A stretch of 64,000 bases of DNA from Neomesorhizobium albiziae (GTDB taxonomy: Bacteria; Pseudomonadota; Alphaproteobacteria; Rhizobiales; Rhizobiaceae). The stretch covers positions 124,001 to 188,000 of the forward strand of contig NZ_FOSL01000008.1 in NCBI RefSeq assembly GCF_900114255.1, written 5' to 3'. Below the pieces are notes generated by a model. That model had not been told where the DNA came from, ran no database searches, and saw only the letters and a program-made list of their open reading frames with translations. Each line of letters opens with the position of its first letter. The first letter of the stretch is position 1. Shown piece by piece: positions 33,150 to 41,266 of this stretch. A program made the translations under genes and the position numbers.

Positions 33150-36112
33150 CGGTCGTTTCGGCAAAGCAGAAGCAAACAGGCGCGGGCTGGTTTGGCGCCA
33201 CGCTGCGCGAACTTGCTCCGCTCGATGCCGATGAAGCTCGCCGGGAACTCTCCGACATGGCGGAAGTCGCCACCGAAAACGGCCTGACGCGCCTTGCCGG
33301 GTTGCTGGCGGGGAAAAGCGCGGCGGCCGATTTCCTCGGCGCGGTGTTCAATCTCTCGCCCTTCATGCGCGATTGCGCGCGCCGCCAGCCGGAAATGCTC
33401 GACCGCCTGTTCGACGTCGCGCTTGAGGACCGCTTGCAGCAGGTGCGCGCCGCGATCGGTCAATGCGCCAGCGCTGCCGACGTTTCCGAAGCGAGCCTGA
33501 TGAAGGACCTGCGCATCCTCAAGACGGAGGCGCATTTCCTGATCGCGCTTTCCGAGCTCTCCGGCGAGGCGACGACGGAAATGACGGTCGGGCGGCTGGC
33601 GGACCTTGCCGATGCCTGCGTCGGCGCCGCCGTCGACTTCCTGCTGGGCGATGCCCACAGCCAGGGCAAGCTCAAGCTGCCGGATCCGAAAAATCCTGCC
33701 ACGGATTCCGGCTGGATCGTGCTTGGCATGGGCAAGCTCGGCGCGCATGAACTCAACTTTTCGTCCGATATCGACCTGATCGTCTTCGTCGAGCCGGGTG
33801 CCCCGGCGATCACCGATCCCTTCGAGAGCGTCGACCTGTTTGCCCGCCTGACGCGCCGGCTGGTCCGTATCCTTCAGGACCGCACCGAGCACGGCTACGT
33901 CTTCCGCACCGATTTGCGCCTGCGTCCCGACCCCGGCTCGACGCCGCTCGCCATTCCGGTCGAGGCGGCGCTGAATTATTACGAGGGCCGCGGCCAGAAC
34001 TGGGAACGCGCCGCCATGATCAAGGCGCGGCCGGTGGCCGGCGACATCGAGGCAGGCCAAGCCTTCCTCAGGGAATTGCTGCCCTATGTCTGGCGCAAGT
34101 ACATGGACTACGCGGCGATTGCCGACGTTCATTCGATCAAGCGCCAGATCCATGCCCACAAGGGACATGGCGAGATCGCGGTCAAGGGCCACAATGTGAA
34201 GCTCGGCCGCGGCGGCATCCGCGAGATCGAGTTTTTCGTGCAGACGCAGCAGCTGATCGCCGGCGGGCGGTTTCGCGAACTGCGTGGCCGCGAGACCGTT
34301 CCGATGCTGAAAGCGCTGGAAGCGCATGGCTGGATCACGGCGGAAGCGCGCGATGCGCTGATTGCGCAATACTGGTTCCTGCGCAGCGTCGAGCATGCGA
34401 TCCAGATGGTCGCCGACGAGCAGACGCACACGCTGCCGGACGACGACGAGGGTATCGAGCGGATCGCCAGGATGCTGGGCTTCGCCGGCGGCGAGGCGTT
34501 CGAAGCGGCGTTCCGCAAGTCGCTGCAACTGGTCGAACGACACTATGCCGCGTTGTTCGAGACCGCGCCGCAGCTCTCCGCCGGGGTCGGCAACCTGGTT
34601 TTCACCGGCGATGTCGACGACCCCGACACGTTACGGACGCTCGCCAATCTGGGCTTCCAGCGGCCGAGCGACATCTGCCGGGTCATTCGCGGCTGGCATT
34701 TCGGCCGCTATCGCGCGACACAGTCGGCGGAAGCGCGCGAGCGCCTGACCGAACTGACGCCGGCGCTGCTCGGCGCCTTCGGCCAGACGAAGCGGGCCGA
34801 CGAGGCGCTGATGCGCTTCGACGAGTTCCTTGCCGGGTTGCCGGCAGGCATCCAGCTCTTCTCGCTGCTGCAATCCAATCCGGCGCTGTTGAAACTTCTG
34901 GCGACCGTCATGGGGGCGGCACCCCGGCTTGCAGCCATCATCACGCGTCGCCCGCATGTATTCGACGGGCTGCTCGACCCTCTGCTGCTGTCGGAACTGC
35001 CTGACCGGGCCTACCTGGCGGCACGGCTGAAAGCCTTTCTCGACGGCATGGTTCTTTACGAAGAAATCCTCGACCGGCTGCGCATTTTCGCGGCGGAACA
35101 GAAATTCCTGATCGGCGTGCGCCTGCTTACCGGGTCGATCGAGCCGGCACGCGCGGGCAGGGCTTTTTCGGATCTCGCCGACCTGACGATAGGTGCTGCC
35201 CTCGACGCGGTTGCCGACGAATTCGCGGCCAGGCACGGCAAGGTGCCGGGCGGCAGGGTGGTGATCCTCGGCATGGGCAAGCTCGGCAGCCGCGAACTGA
35301 CCGCCGGCTCCGATGTCGATCTGATCCTGCTCTACGATCACGACGAAGATGCCGAAGAATCCGACGGTGAAAAGCCGATGGCGCCGTCGCACTACTATTC
35401 GCGGCTGACCCAGCGGCTGATCGCGGCCGTTTCGGCGCCGACAGCGGAGGGCGTGCTCTACGAACTCGATCTGCGGCTGCGCCCCTCCGGCAACAAGGGG
35501 CCGGTGGCGACGCATTTTTCGGCCTTCAGCAAATACCAGCGCAACGATGCCTGGACCTGGGAGCACATGGCGCTGACGCGCGCGCGCGCGGTGGCGGGCG
35601 ACGAAAGGCTCGCAGCGGCGGTGGAAACCGAAGTCGAGGAAATCCTGGCGCTGCCGCGCGACCGGGCGAAGGTGGCCAGGGAAGCGGCGGAGATGCGCGC
35701 CATGATCGAGAAGGAAAAGCCGCCGCACGACAAATGGGACCTGAAGCTCATTCCAGGCGGGCTGATCGATCTTGAATTCATCGGGCAGTGTGCGGCGCTG
35801 ACCGGCCAGATATCCGGTGTGTCGAGGGCCACCGGTACGCATGAGCAGCTCGCGCGCCTCGCACCGGAGATGGCGGACGCCCAGATCAGGCACGAGCTTG
35901 TGGAGGCGCATGCGCTTTATTCGGCGCTGACGCAGATGATCAGGCTGTGCCTGACCGGCGCGTTCGAGCCGGAAGATGTTCCGCCGGGCCTTTCGGACCT
36001 CCTGGTCGGAACCAGCGATCTGCCGGATTTCCGTGTGCTGGAGGCACATGTCCAAGAGACGGCGCGGAAGGTGCGAAGCGACTTCGACCTTCTGCTTCGT
36101 GGGGAACGCTGA
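33146..36112 (+). CDS. glnE: Bifunctional glutamine synthetase adenylyltransferase/deadenylylase
   Basis: 988 residues, normal for GlnE. It contains two nucleotidyltransferase domains: the N-terminal deadenylylase with GMGKLGAHELNFSSDIDLIV (about 195-215) and the C-terminal adenylylase with GMGKLGSRELTAGSDVDLIL (about 705-725), each followed by its helical GlnD-like companion (for example VKLGRGGIREIEFFVQ; and KLIPGGLIDLEFIGQ). It modifies a tyrosine of glutamine synthetase in response to PII and glutamine. It overlaps the upstream kinase by four bases. All catalytic Asp pairs (DID, DVD) are present. Confidence 0.95.
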   Translation: MTVVSAKQKQTGAGWFGATLRELAPLDADEARRELSDMAEVATENGLTRLAGLLAGKSAAADFLGAVFNLSPFMRDCARRQPEMLDRLFDVALEDRLQQVRAAIGQCASAADVSEASLMKDLRILKTEAHFLIALSELSGEATTEMTVGRLADLADACVGAAVDFLLGDAHSQGKLKLPDPKNPATDSGWIVLGMGKLGAHELNFSSDIDLIVFVEPGAPAITDPFESVDLFARLTRRLVRILQDRTEHGYVFRTDLRLRPDPGSTPLAIPVEAALNYYEGRGQNWERAAMIKARPVAGDIEAGQAFLRELLPYVWRKYMDYAAIADVHSIKRQIHAHKGHGEIAVKGHNVKLGRGGIREIEFFVQTQQLIAGGRFRELRGRETVPMLKALEAHGWITAEARDALIAQYWFLRSVEHAIQMVADEQTHTLPDDDEGIERIARMLGFAGGEAFEAAFRKSLQLVERHYAALFETAPQLSAGVGNLVFTGDVDDPDTLRTLANLGFQRPSDICRVIRGWHFGRYRATQSAEARERLTELTPALLGAFGQTKRADEALMRFDEFLAGLPAGIQLFSLLQSNPALLKLLATVMGAAPRLAAIITRRPHVFDGLLDPLLLSELPDRAYLAARLKAFLDGMVLYEEILDRLRIFAAEQKFLIGVRLLTGSIEPARAGRAFSDLADLTIGAALDAVADEFAARHGKVPGGRVVILGMGKLGSRELTAGSDVDLILLYDHDEDAEESDGEKPMAPSHYYSRLTQRLIAAVSAPTAEGVLYELDLRLRPSGNKGPVATHFSAFSKYQRNDAWTWEHMALTRARAVAGDERLAAAVETEVEEILALPRDRAKVAREAAEMRAMIEKEKPPHDKWDLKLIPGGLIDLEFIGQCAALTGQISGVSRATGTHEQLARLAPEMADAQIRHELVEAHALYSALTQMIRLCLTGAFEPEDVPPGLSDLLVGTSDLPDFRVLEAHVQETARKVRSDFDLLLRGER

Positions 36113-36179
36113 CGCCGGCGATGGGCAGGCCAGGGCGTTTCCACTGCATCGGGGGTAACGGGTGCAACAGGAGAAGACC

Positions 36180-36629
36180 ATGAGAAAGTCGACCACACTC
36201 GCGATCGCCTTCGCCGGCTTGGCCGGCGTGATCGGAAGCGCAGCCTATGCCGATGATCAATCGGGCGACAGTCGGCGCCGCGGCATGATGATGCGTCTCG
36301 ACAAGGCCATGAAGGATCAAAATGGCAGCCTTACCTTCGACCAGTTCTCCGCGGCGATGGATACGCGGCTGAAGAAGATCGTTGCTGACAACGGCGGCAA
36401 GGTCACGGTCGCACAGCTTGCCGACGCGCTGGAGAAGGCGCGTTTCGAGCGGATGGCCAAGCGCATCCTCGCCCGCTACGAGGCCGGCGACGGCGCACTG
36501 ACGACCAAGGCGATCGAGGATCGCGAAAAGAAGATGTTTGCGCTGATGGACCGCAACAATGACGGCAAGATCGTCAAGGACGAGATTCCGCGCCGCTGGA
36601 AAGACCGTCGCGGCAATGCCGACAACTGA
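36180..36629 (+). CDS. Exported EF-hand-type calcium-binding protein
   Basis: The ATG at 36180 is preceded by AGGAGAAG; the earlier GTG at 36162 would include that site. 149 residues: signal peptide about 1-23 (TLAIAFAGLAGVIGSAAYA), two degenerate helix-loop-helix units (MKDQNGSLTFDQF about 45-57; DNGGKVTVAQL about 68-80) and one good EF-hand loop DRNNDGKIVKDE near 127-138. It is probably periplasmic. It sits between glnE and the convergent pleC-like gene, with a hairpin behind it. The specific role is unknown. Confidence 0.75.
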   Translation: MRKSTTLAIAFAGLAGVIGSAAYADDQSGDSRRRGMMMRLDKAMKDQNGSLTFDQFSAAMDTRLKKIVADNGGKVTVAQLADALEKARFERMAKRILARYEAGDGALTTKAIEDREKKMFALMDRNNDGKIVKDEIPRRWKDRRGNADN

Positions 36630-36640
36630 CCGGTTTGCGT

Positions 36641-36672
36641 TCTCCCCGCCGTTCGGTTGGAAGGGCGGGAGA
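36641..36672. terminator. Hairpin between convergent EF-hand gene and pleC-like gene
   Basis: TCTCCCCGCC (36641-36650) can pair with GGGCGGGAGA (36663-36672) across a 12-base loop. No strong T-run follows, so termination is possible but weakly supported. Confidence 0.35.
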
Positions 36673-36714
36673 GTGCTCCAAAAGGGATAAATCCCTGATG
36701 CAGGACGAGGCCCG

Positions 36715-39063
36715 TCAGGCGGCTGCCCTGAGTTTCCTCGCGGCGCTGCGGGCCGGCGGTTTGCGCACGGGGATGCGCACCGACACGATGGTGCCGACTC
36801 CCTGCCTAGAGCGGATTTTAAGCGCGCCGCCGTGAAGTTCGGCCAGCGAGCGGGAAATCGCCAGCCCAAGGCCGGAGCCGGTATGGTTCTTCGAGAACTG
36901 GTTCTGCACCTGCTCGAACGGCCGTCCGAGCTTGCTCAGCGCCTCTTTCGGAATGCCGCAGCCATTGTCCTCGATGCTCAGCATCATGGCGCCCGAGACG
37001 TTGCGGGCGCGCACCATGATCTGACCGCCTTGCCCGGTGAACTTTACGGCGTTGGACAGGAGGTTGAGCGCGATCTGCTTGACCGCGCGGCGGTCGGCAA
37101 ACAGCGTCATCTTGTCGGCGATCCTGGTCTCGACGGCGATCGATTTCTGGGCCGCCTGCAGCGACACCACCCGCACCGTCTCGCGGATCAGCGGGCAAAG
37201 GTCGATTTCCTCGCGGTCCATCGAGAACTGGCCGGCTTCGATCTTCGACATGTCGAGGATGTCGTTGATGACGCCGAGCAGATAATTGCCACTGGAATGG
37301 ATGTCGCTGACATACTCCTTGTAACGGTCGGAGCCGAGCGGTCCGAACAGCGACGACTGCATGAGTTCGGAAAAGCCGATGATCGCATTGAGCGGTGTCC
37401 TGAGCTCGTGCGACATGTTGGCGAGGAACTCCGATTTCGCCCGGTTTGCCGCTTCGGCGCGCTCGGTTTCCTTCATGTATTTCCGGTTGAGGTCGACCAG
37501 TTCGCGGCCGCGCTCCTGCTCGGCCTTGCGCGCCAGGCTGAGGTCGTGGATCGTCGCCATCAGGCGGCGTTCGCTGTCGACCAGCTTTTCCTGGTGCTGT
37601 TTCATCTGCGTGATGTCGGAACCCACCGAGACGGTGCCGCCGTCACGGGTCCGCAACTCGTTGACCTGCAGCCAGCGGCCATCGGCCAGTTGGCGTTCGA
37701 AAGTCGCCGCGCCACGCGGCCCGTTGGCGTTGGCCAGCCGCCGTTCGGAGGCCAGCGGGAGCATCTTTTGCTCCAGTACCTCGCGGCTGGCGCCCGGCAC
37801 GACGTCGCGTTCGCTGAGCCCGCTGTCCTGCTGGTACTTGGTGTTGCACATCACCAGCCGGTTGGCGGCATCCCACAGCACGAAGGATTCCGTGATGTTC
37901 TCGATGGCGGTGCGCAGCCTGAGGTCGGCCACTTCTGAGAGTTGCGCGAGATTGCGCTGCTCGGTGACGTCGACGGCAATGCCGATGAGCTGGATTTCCG
38001 AGGCGTCGGGGTCGACCACCTGCGCGCGCGCCCGTACCCAGATCCACTGGCCGTTGGCGTGCTTCATGCGGAATATCTGGTCGATATTGTCGACTTCGCG
38101 CGACACGATACGGTTGGCGAGGTGGAAGAGGTCGCCGTCCTCGGCGTGGATGATCTCGGCCACTTCGCCGAACGACAGCATCGTGTCGCAGTACTCGTAG
38201 CCGAGCATGTCGTACATCGAGCGCGACCAGTACATTTTGCCGCGCACCATGTCCCAGTCCCACAGGCCGCAGCGGCCGCGCACCAGCGCGAGGTCGATGC
38301 GCTGATGCGCTTCGAGGTAGATGCGGTCGGCCGCACGTGCCCGCGCCGCCTGGCTGAAATAGGCGTAGAGGATGACGATCAGGATGCCCGACGTCAGCAC
38401 GAACAGCGAGACGTTGAGCGAAACGGTCTTGCGCCACTCGGCAAACACCGCGTCCTGCGAAATCAGCGCTACGGCCGCGCCGTCCCGGTTGTCGGTGAGG
38501 CCGACCGCGGCAAACCAGTCGGCGCCGTCGATGGTTACGTCCATGACGCCGGCACGCTGGCCGAACATGAACAGGGGCTGCCCGCCGCTGATCAGCGTCG
38601 GCAGCGACTTGCCTTCGAGCTGCACTGACTCCGGCGTCGCCGCCAGTACCGTGAAGGAGCGGTCGGTCACTGCGAGGATGTAGCGGTCGCCCATCGCCCC
38701 ATGCTGGCCGGTCCGTTCGAGCAGATCCTGACGCACGCCGGGCAGGGGATCGCCATCGGCCTTTGCCAGCATCAGGGCATTGACGAGTTCGCCGGCGGCG
38801 AGACCAAGCACCGCCTTGGCGTTGCGCTCCACGTCGTCGCGCCATGCCAGCAACGACATCGCGCGGGCGGCGCTAACCACCAGCAGGAAGATGACGATGA
38901 GGGTCGGGATGGACCGTCGCAAGAGAGGCTCCGCTGCGAGCAGCTTCTGGTAGGCAGGTTCCGCGATGATGCGCGCATGGCCAGCGAGATTGCCCTCGCG
39001 ACGGCGCTTTCGCCGGGAAAAAATCCACCCTCCGGCCGCGAGCCACGCGTCCGCCTTTGCCAT
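36715..39063 (-). CDS. pleC: PAS-containing sensor histidine kinase, PleC-like
   Basis: I choose ATG 39061-39063 (MAKADAWLAAGG), giving 782 residues. Helix 1 (about 51-70) and helix 2 (about 213-235) bound a periplasmic sensor of about 140 residues. Two PAS domains follow (about 260-380 with GLWDWDMVRGKMYWS; about 385-500 with FVLWDAANRLVMCN), then a coiled coil, the H-box ANMSHELRTPLNAIIGFSE (His about 551), the N-box LLSNAVKFT and glycine boxes IEDNGCGIP and GSGLGLAIS. PleC is the DivK phosphatase/kinase of the alphaproteobacterial cell cycle. Location next to glnE is the order I know from rhizobia. Confidence 0.82.
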   Translation of the reverse strand: MAKADAWLAAGGWIFSRRKRRREGNLAGHARIIAEPAYQKLLAAEPLLRRSIPTLIVIFLLVVSAARAMSLLAWRDDVERNAKAVLGLAAGELVNALMLAKADGDPLPGVRQDLLERTGQHGAMGDRYILAVTDRSFTVLAATPESVQLEGKSLPTLISGGQPLFMFGQRAGVMDVTIDGADWFAAVGLTDNRDGAAVALISQDAVFAEWRKTVSLNVSLFVLTSGILIVILYAYFSQAARARAADRIYLEAHQRIDLALVRGRCGLWDWDMVRGKMYWSRSMYDMLGYEYCDTMLSFGEVAEIIHAEDGDLFHLANRIVSREVDNIDQIFRMKHANGQWIWVRARAQVVDPDASEIQLIGIAVDVTEQRNLAQLSEVADLRLRTAIENITESFVLWDAANRLVMCNTKYQQDSGLSERDVVPGASREVLEQKMLPLASERRLANANGPRGAATFERQLADGRWLQVNELRTRDGGTVSVGSDITQMKQHQEKLVDSERRLMATIHDLSLARKAEQERGRELVDLNRKYMKETERAEAANRAKSEFLANMSHELRTPLNAIIGFSELMQSSLFGPLGSDRYKEYVSDIHSSGNYLLGVINDILDMSKIEAGQFSMDREEIDLCPLIRETVRVVSLQAAQKSIAVETRIADKMTLFADRRAVKQIALNLLSNAVKFTGQGGQIMVRARNVSGAMMLSIEDNGCGIPKEALSKLGRPFEQVQNQFSKNHTGSGLGLAISRSLAELHGGALKIRSRQGVGTIVSVRIPVRKPPARSAARKLRAAA

Positions 39064-39239
39064 AACCGGCTCCCCAACCTGGTTTTCTGTTGACGATCCG
39101 GAAACGCCGCACATCCGAATCTTCAGTAAAGAATCAAACGTGATTCGCGTTGTCCATAGGCTGGAGCGAAAAAAGATCGCGCAGCGCGATTTTTATTGCG
39201 CTGGACATGTTTCCGAGGCCGGGAAGTCGCCCTCGGGTG

Positions 39240-40043
39240 TCAATTCCGCCGGTATAGCCAAAGCGTCACCGGCGCCAGCACCAGCGTCAGGACCGCCGGA
39301 GCCACCAGCGCAAGCAGCACGTCGCCACCGGTCGCCGTACCCGCCATCAGGCCACGCAGCGCCGTCGTCATGTGCGAGACCGGATTGCGCACGACGAATG
39401 CTTCCAGCCAGTCGGGCATCGTTTCCGGCTGCACCATGATGTTCGAGGCAAAGACCAGGGGGAAGATGAAGGTGAAGCCGATCGTCATCACCGTCATCGG
39501 CGTGCTGATGAGGAGGCCGAGCACGATGAATATCCAGCCGACGCCGAAGCCGATGACGATCAGGAGCAGGAACGAGGCGACGACCCCGATGAAGCCCGCC
39601 TCCGGCCGGTAGCCGAGGACCAGGCCGACGCCGAGGATGATCAACCCGGCGATGACGTGGCGCAGGACGTCGCCCACCATGAGGCCGGCAAAGGGCGAAA
39701 GCGACCAGATGGGCAGAGAGCGGAAACGCTCGAACAGGCCCTTGCTGAGATCCGTGCTCAACCCCATGCCTGAATAGACCGAGTTGAAGACCACGGTCTG
39801 CACCAAGATACCCGGCAGGAAAAATTGCAGATATTCGCCCGTCGAACCGGCCAGCGCACCGCCGAACACGAAGGTGAACAGCAGTGTGAACATGAGCGGC
39901 GTCATGACGAGGTCGAAGAGCTGCTCCGGCACATGCTTGAATTTCAGGATCGCCCGCCAGCCGAACACCAGTGCGTTGGAAAAAGCCGAAGGGCGGGGCG
40001 GACGGGCGACGTTCGAAAGTGTTGCCGGGCTGATGTCGCTCAT
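39240..40043 (-). CDS. ABC-2 type exporter permease (DrrB-like)
   Basis: The start is ATG 40041-40043 inside the ATGA overlap with the ATPase gene; the longer frame is a shadow. 267 residues with six membrane helices (for example LVMTPLMFTLLFTFVFGG, FLLLIVIGFGVGWIFIVLGL) and the DrrB/NodJ-type signature GLMAGTATGGDVLLAL near the C-terminus, and FLPGILVQTVVF. With the preceding ATPase it forms an exporter, substrate unknown (drug, glycan or lipid are known for the family). Confidence 0.85.
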   Translation of the reverse strand: MSDISPATLSNVARPPRPSAFSNALVFGWRAILKFKHVPEQLFDLVMTPLMFTLLFTFVFGGALAGSTGEYLQFFLPGILVQTVVFNSVYSGMGLSTDLSKGLFERFRSLPIWSLSPFAGLMVGDVLRHVIAGLIILGVGLVLGYRPEAGFIGVVASFLLLIVIGFGVGWIFIVLGLLISTPMTVMTIGFTFIFPLVFASNIMVQPETMPDWLEAFVVRNPVSHMTTALRGLMAGTATGGDVLLALVAPAVLTLVLAPVTLWLYRRN

Positions 40044-41050
40044 GGATGTTCCTCCTCCGCTTCGTCTTCCAGCGGCTGGCCGGTAAGCGCGAAAAACACT
40101 TCGTCGAGGCTGGGCGACCCCATCGAGAAGTCGGCCAACTCGATGCCGGCGGAAATCAGCGCCGCCAGCGCTTCGTTGGCGGCCTTCGGCGTGCCGGCGA
40201 TGATGGAAAGCCGGGCGCCTTCGGCGCTGCGCTGCACGGTATTGCGAAGCCGCGCCTCGAGTAGCGCCTCTGCCTCGTCGAGCCGCGCGGGATCGGCGAG
40301 AGCGACATGCAGGAAGCCTGAGCCGATGGTCGACTTTAACTCGTGGCTCGTGCCCTCCGCGATCTTGCGGCCGTGGTCGATAACGGCGATGCGGGCCGCA
40401 AGCTGGTCGGCTTCTTCCAGATATTGCGTCGTAAGCAGGATGGTGACGCCCGATTGCGCCAACTGCCTGATCATCCGCCAAACGCCTTGCCGCGCCTTCG
40501 GGTCGAGGCCCGTGGTCGGCTCATCGAGGAAGAGGACGCCCGGCGTCACGATCAGGGAGGCGGCGATGTCCAGCTTGCGCCGCATGCCGCCGGAATAGGA
40601 CTTGACCTGTTTGCCCGCAGCTTCGGAAAGATCGAAAGCGGCCAGCAGTTCGTCGGCGCGTTCCTTTGCGCGCCGGCCGGCGAAGCCCCAGAGCCGCGCC
40701 AACATCACGAGGTTCTCGCGTCCGGTCAGGTCCTCGTCCAAGGAGGCGAACTGCCCGGTCATGGCAATCGATCCGCGCACGGCCTGTGGCTCCGCCGCAA
40801 GATCGTGGTCCATGATTGTTGCGGTGCCCGCGTCGGGTGAGAGCAGCGTCGCGAGAACGCGGATCAGTGTCGTCTTGCCGGCGCCGTTCGGCCCCAACAT
40901 GGCGAAGATCATGCCGCGCGGCACGTCGAGATCGATCCCGTCCACCGCCTTGACATCGCCGAAATGCTTGACGAGCCCGCGTACCGAAATTGCAAGCGGA
41001 ACCATGTCGCGTGTCCGCGAGAAGACATTCGCCTGCGCCGCATCGTTCAT
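40040..41050 (-). CDS. ABC exporter ATPase (DrrA/daunorubicin-resistance type)
   Basis: 336 residues: Walker A GPNGAGKTTLIRVL, Q-loop TGQFASLDEDLTGREN, signature SYSGGMRRKLDIAASLI, Walker B VLFLDEPTTGLDP, H-region ILLTTQYLEEADQLA, and the C-terminal DrrA extension with PSLDEVFFALTGQ. It powers the permease encoded by the overlapping downstream gene. 216 bases separate it from the pepN stop; nothing recognisable lies there. Confidence 0.9.
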   Translation of the reverse strand: MNDAAQANVFSRTRDMVPLAISVRGLVKHFGDVKAVDGIDLDVPRGMIFAMLGPNGAGKTTLIRVLATLLSPDAGTATIMDHDLAAEPQAVRGSIAMTGQFASLDEDLTGRENLVMLARLWGFAGRRAKERADELLAAFDLSEAAGKQVKSYSGGMRRKLDIAASLIVTPGVLFLDEPTTGLDPKARQGVWRMIRQLAQSGVTILLTTQYLEEADQLAARIAVIDHGRKIAEGTSHELKSTIGSGFLHVALADPARLDEAEALLEARLRNTVQRSAEGARLSIIAGTPKAANEALAALISAGIELADFSMGSPSLDEVFFALTGQPLEDEAEEEHP

Positions 41051-41266
41051 CGCAATAGCCCCTTCGAAAAGACGTATCTCTAGGAGATGAATTCACGACG
41101 CCGCAAGCCGGGCCTTACGAGCCGCCTGCCGGCACCATTGAAAGACCCGACCGCTCCGACTTGGGTTGCGTTACGGATTTTTCAAGTGGCGTCTGCAGCA
41201 GGTGTCTCAACTCTACTGACACAGGTACTGCCGGTCGGCTGCGGCCTTGGGGCCTTACAAGCCGAT

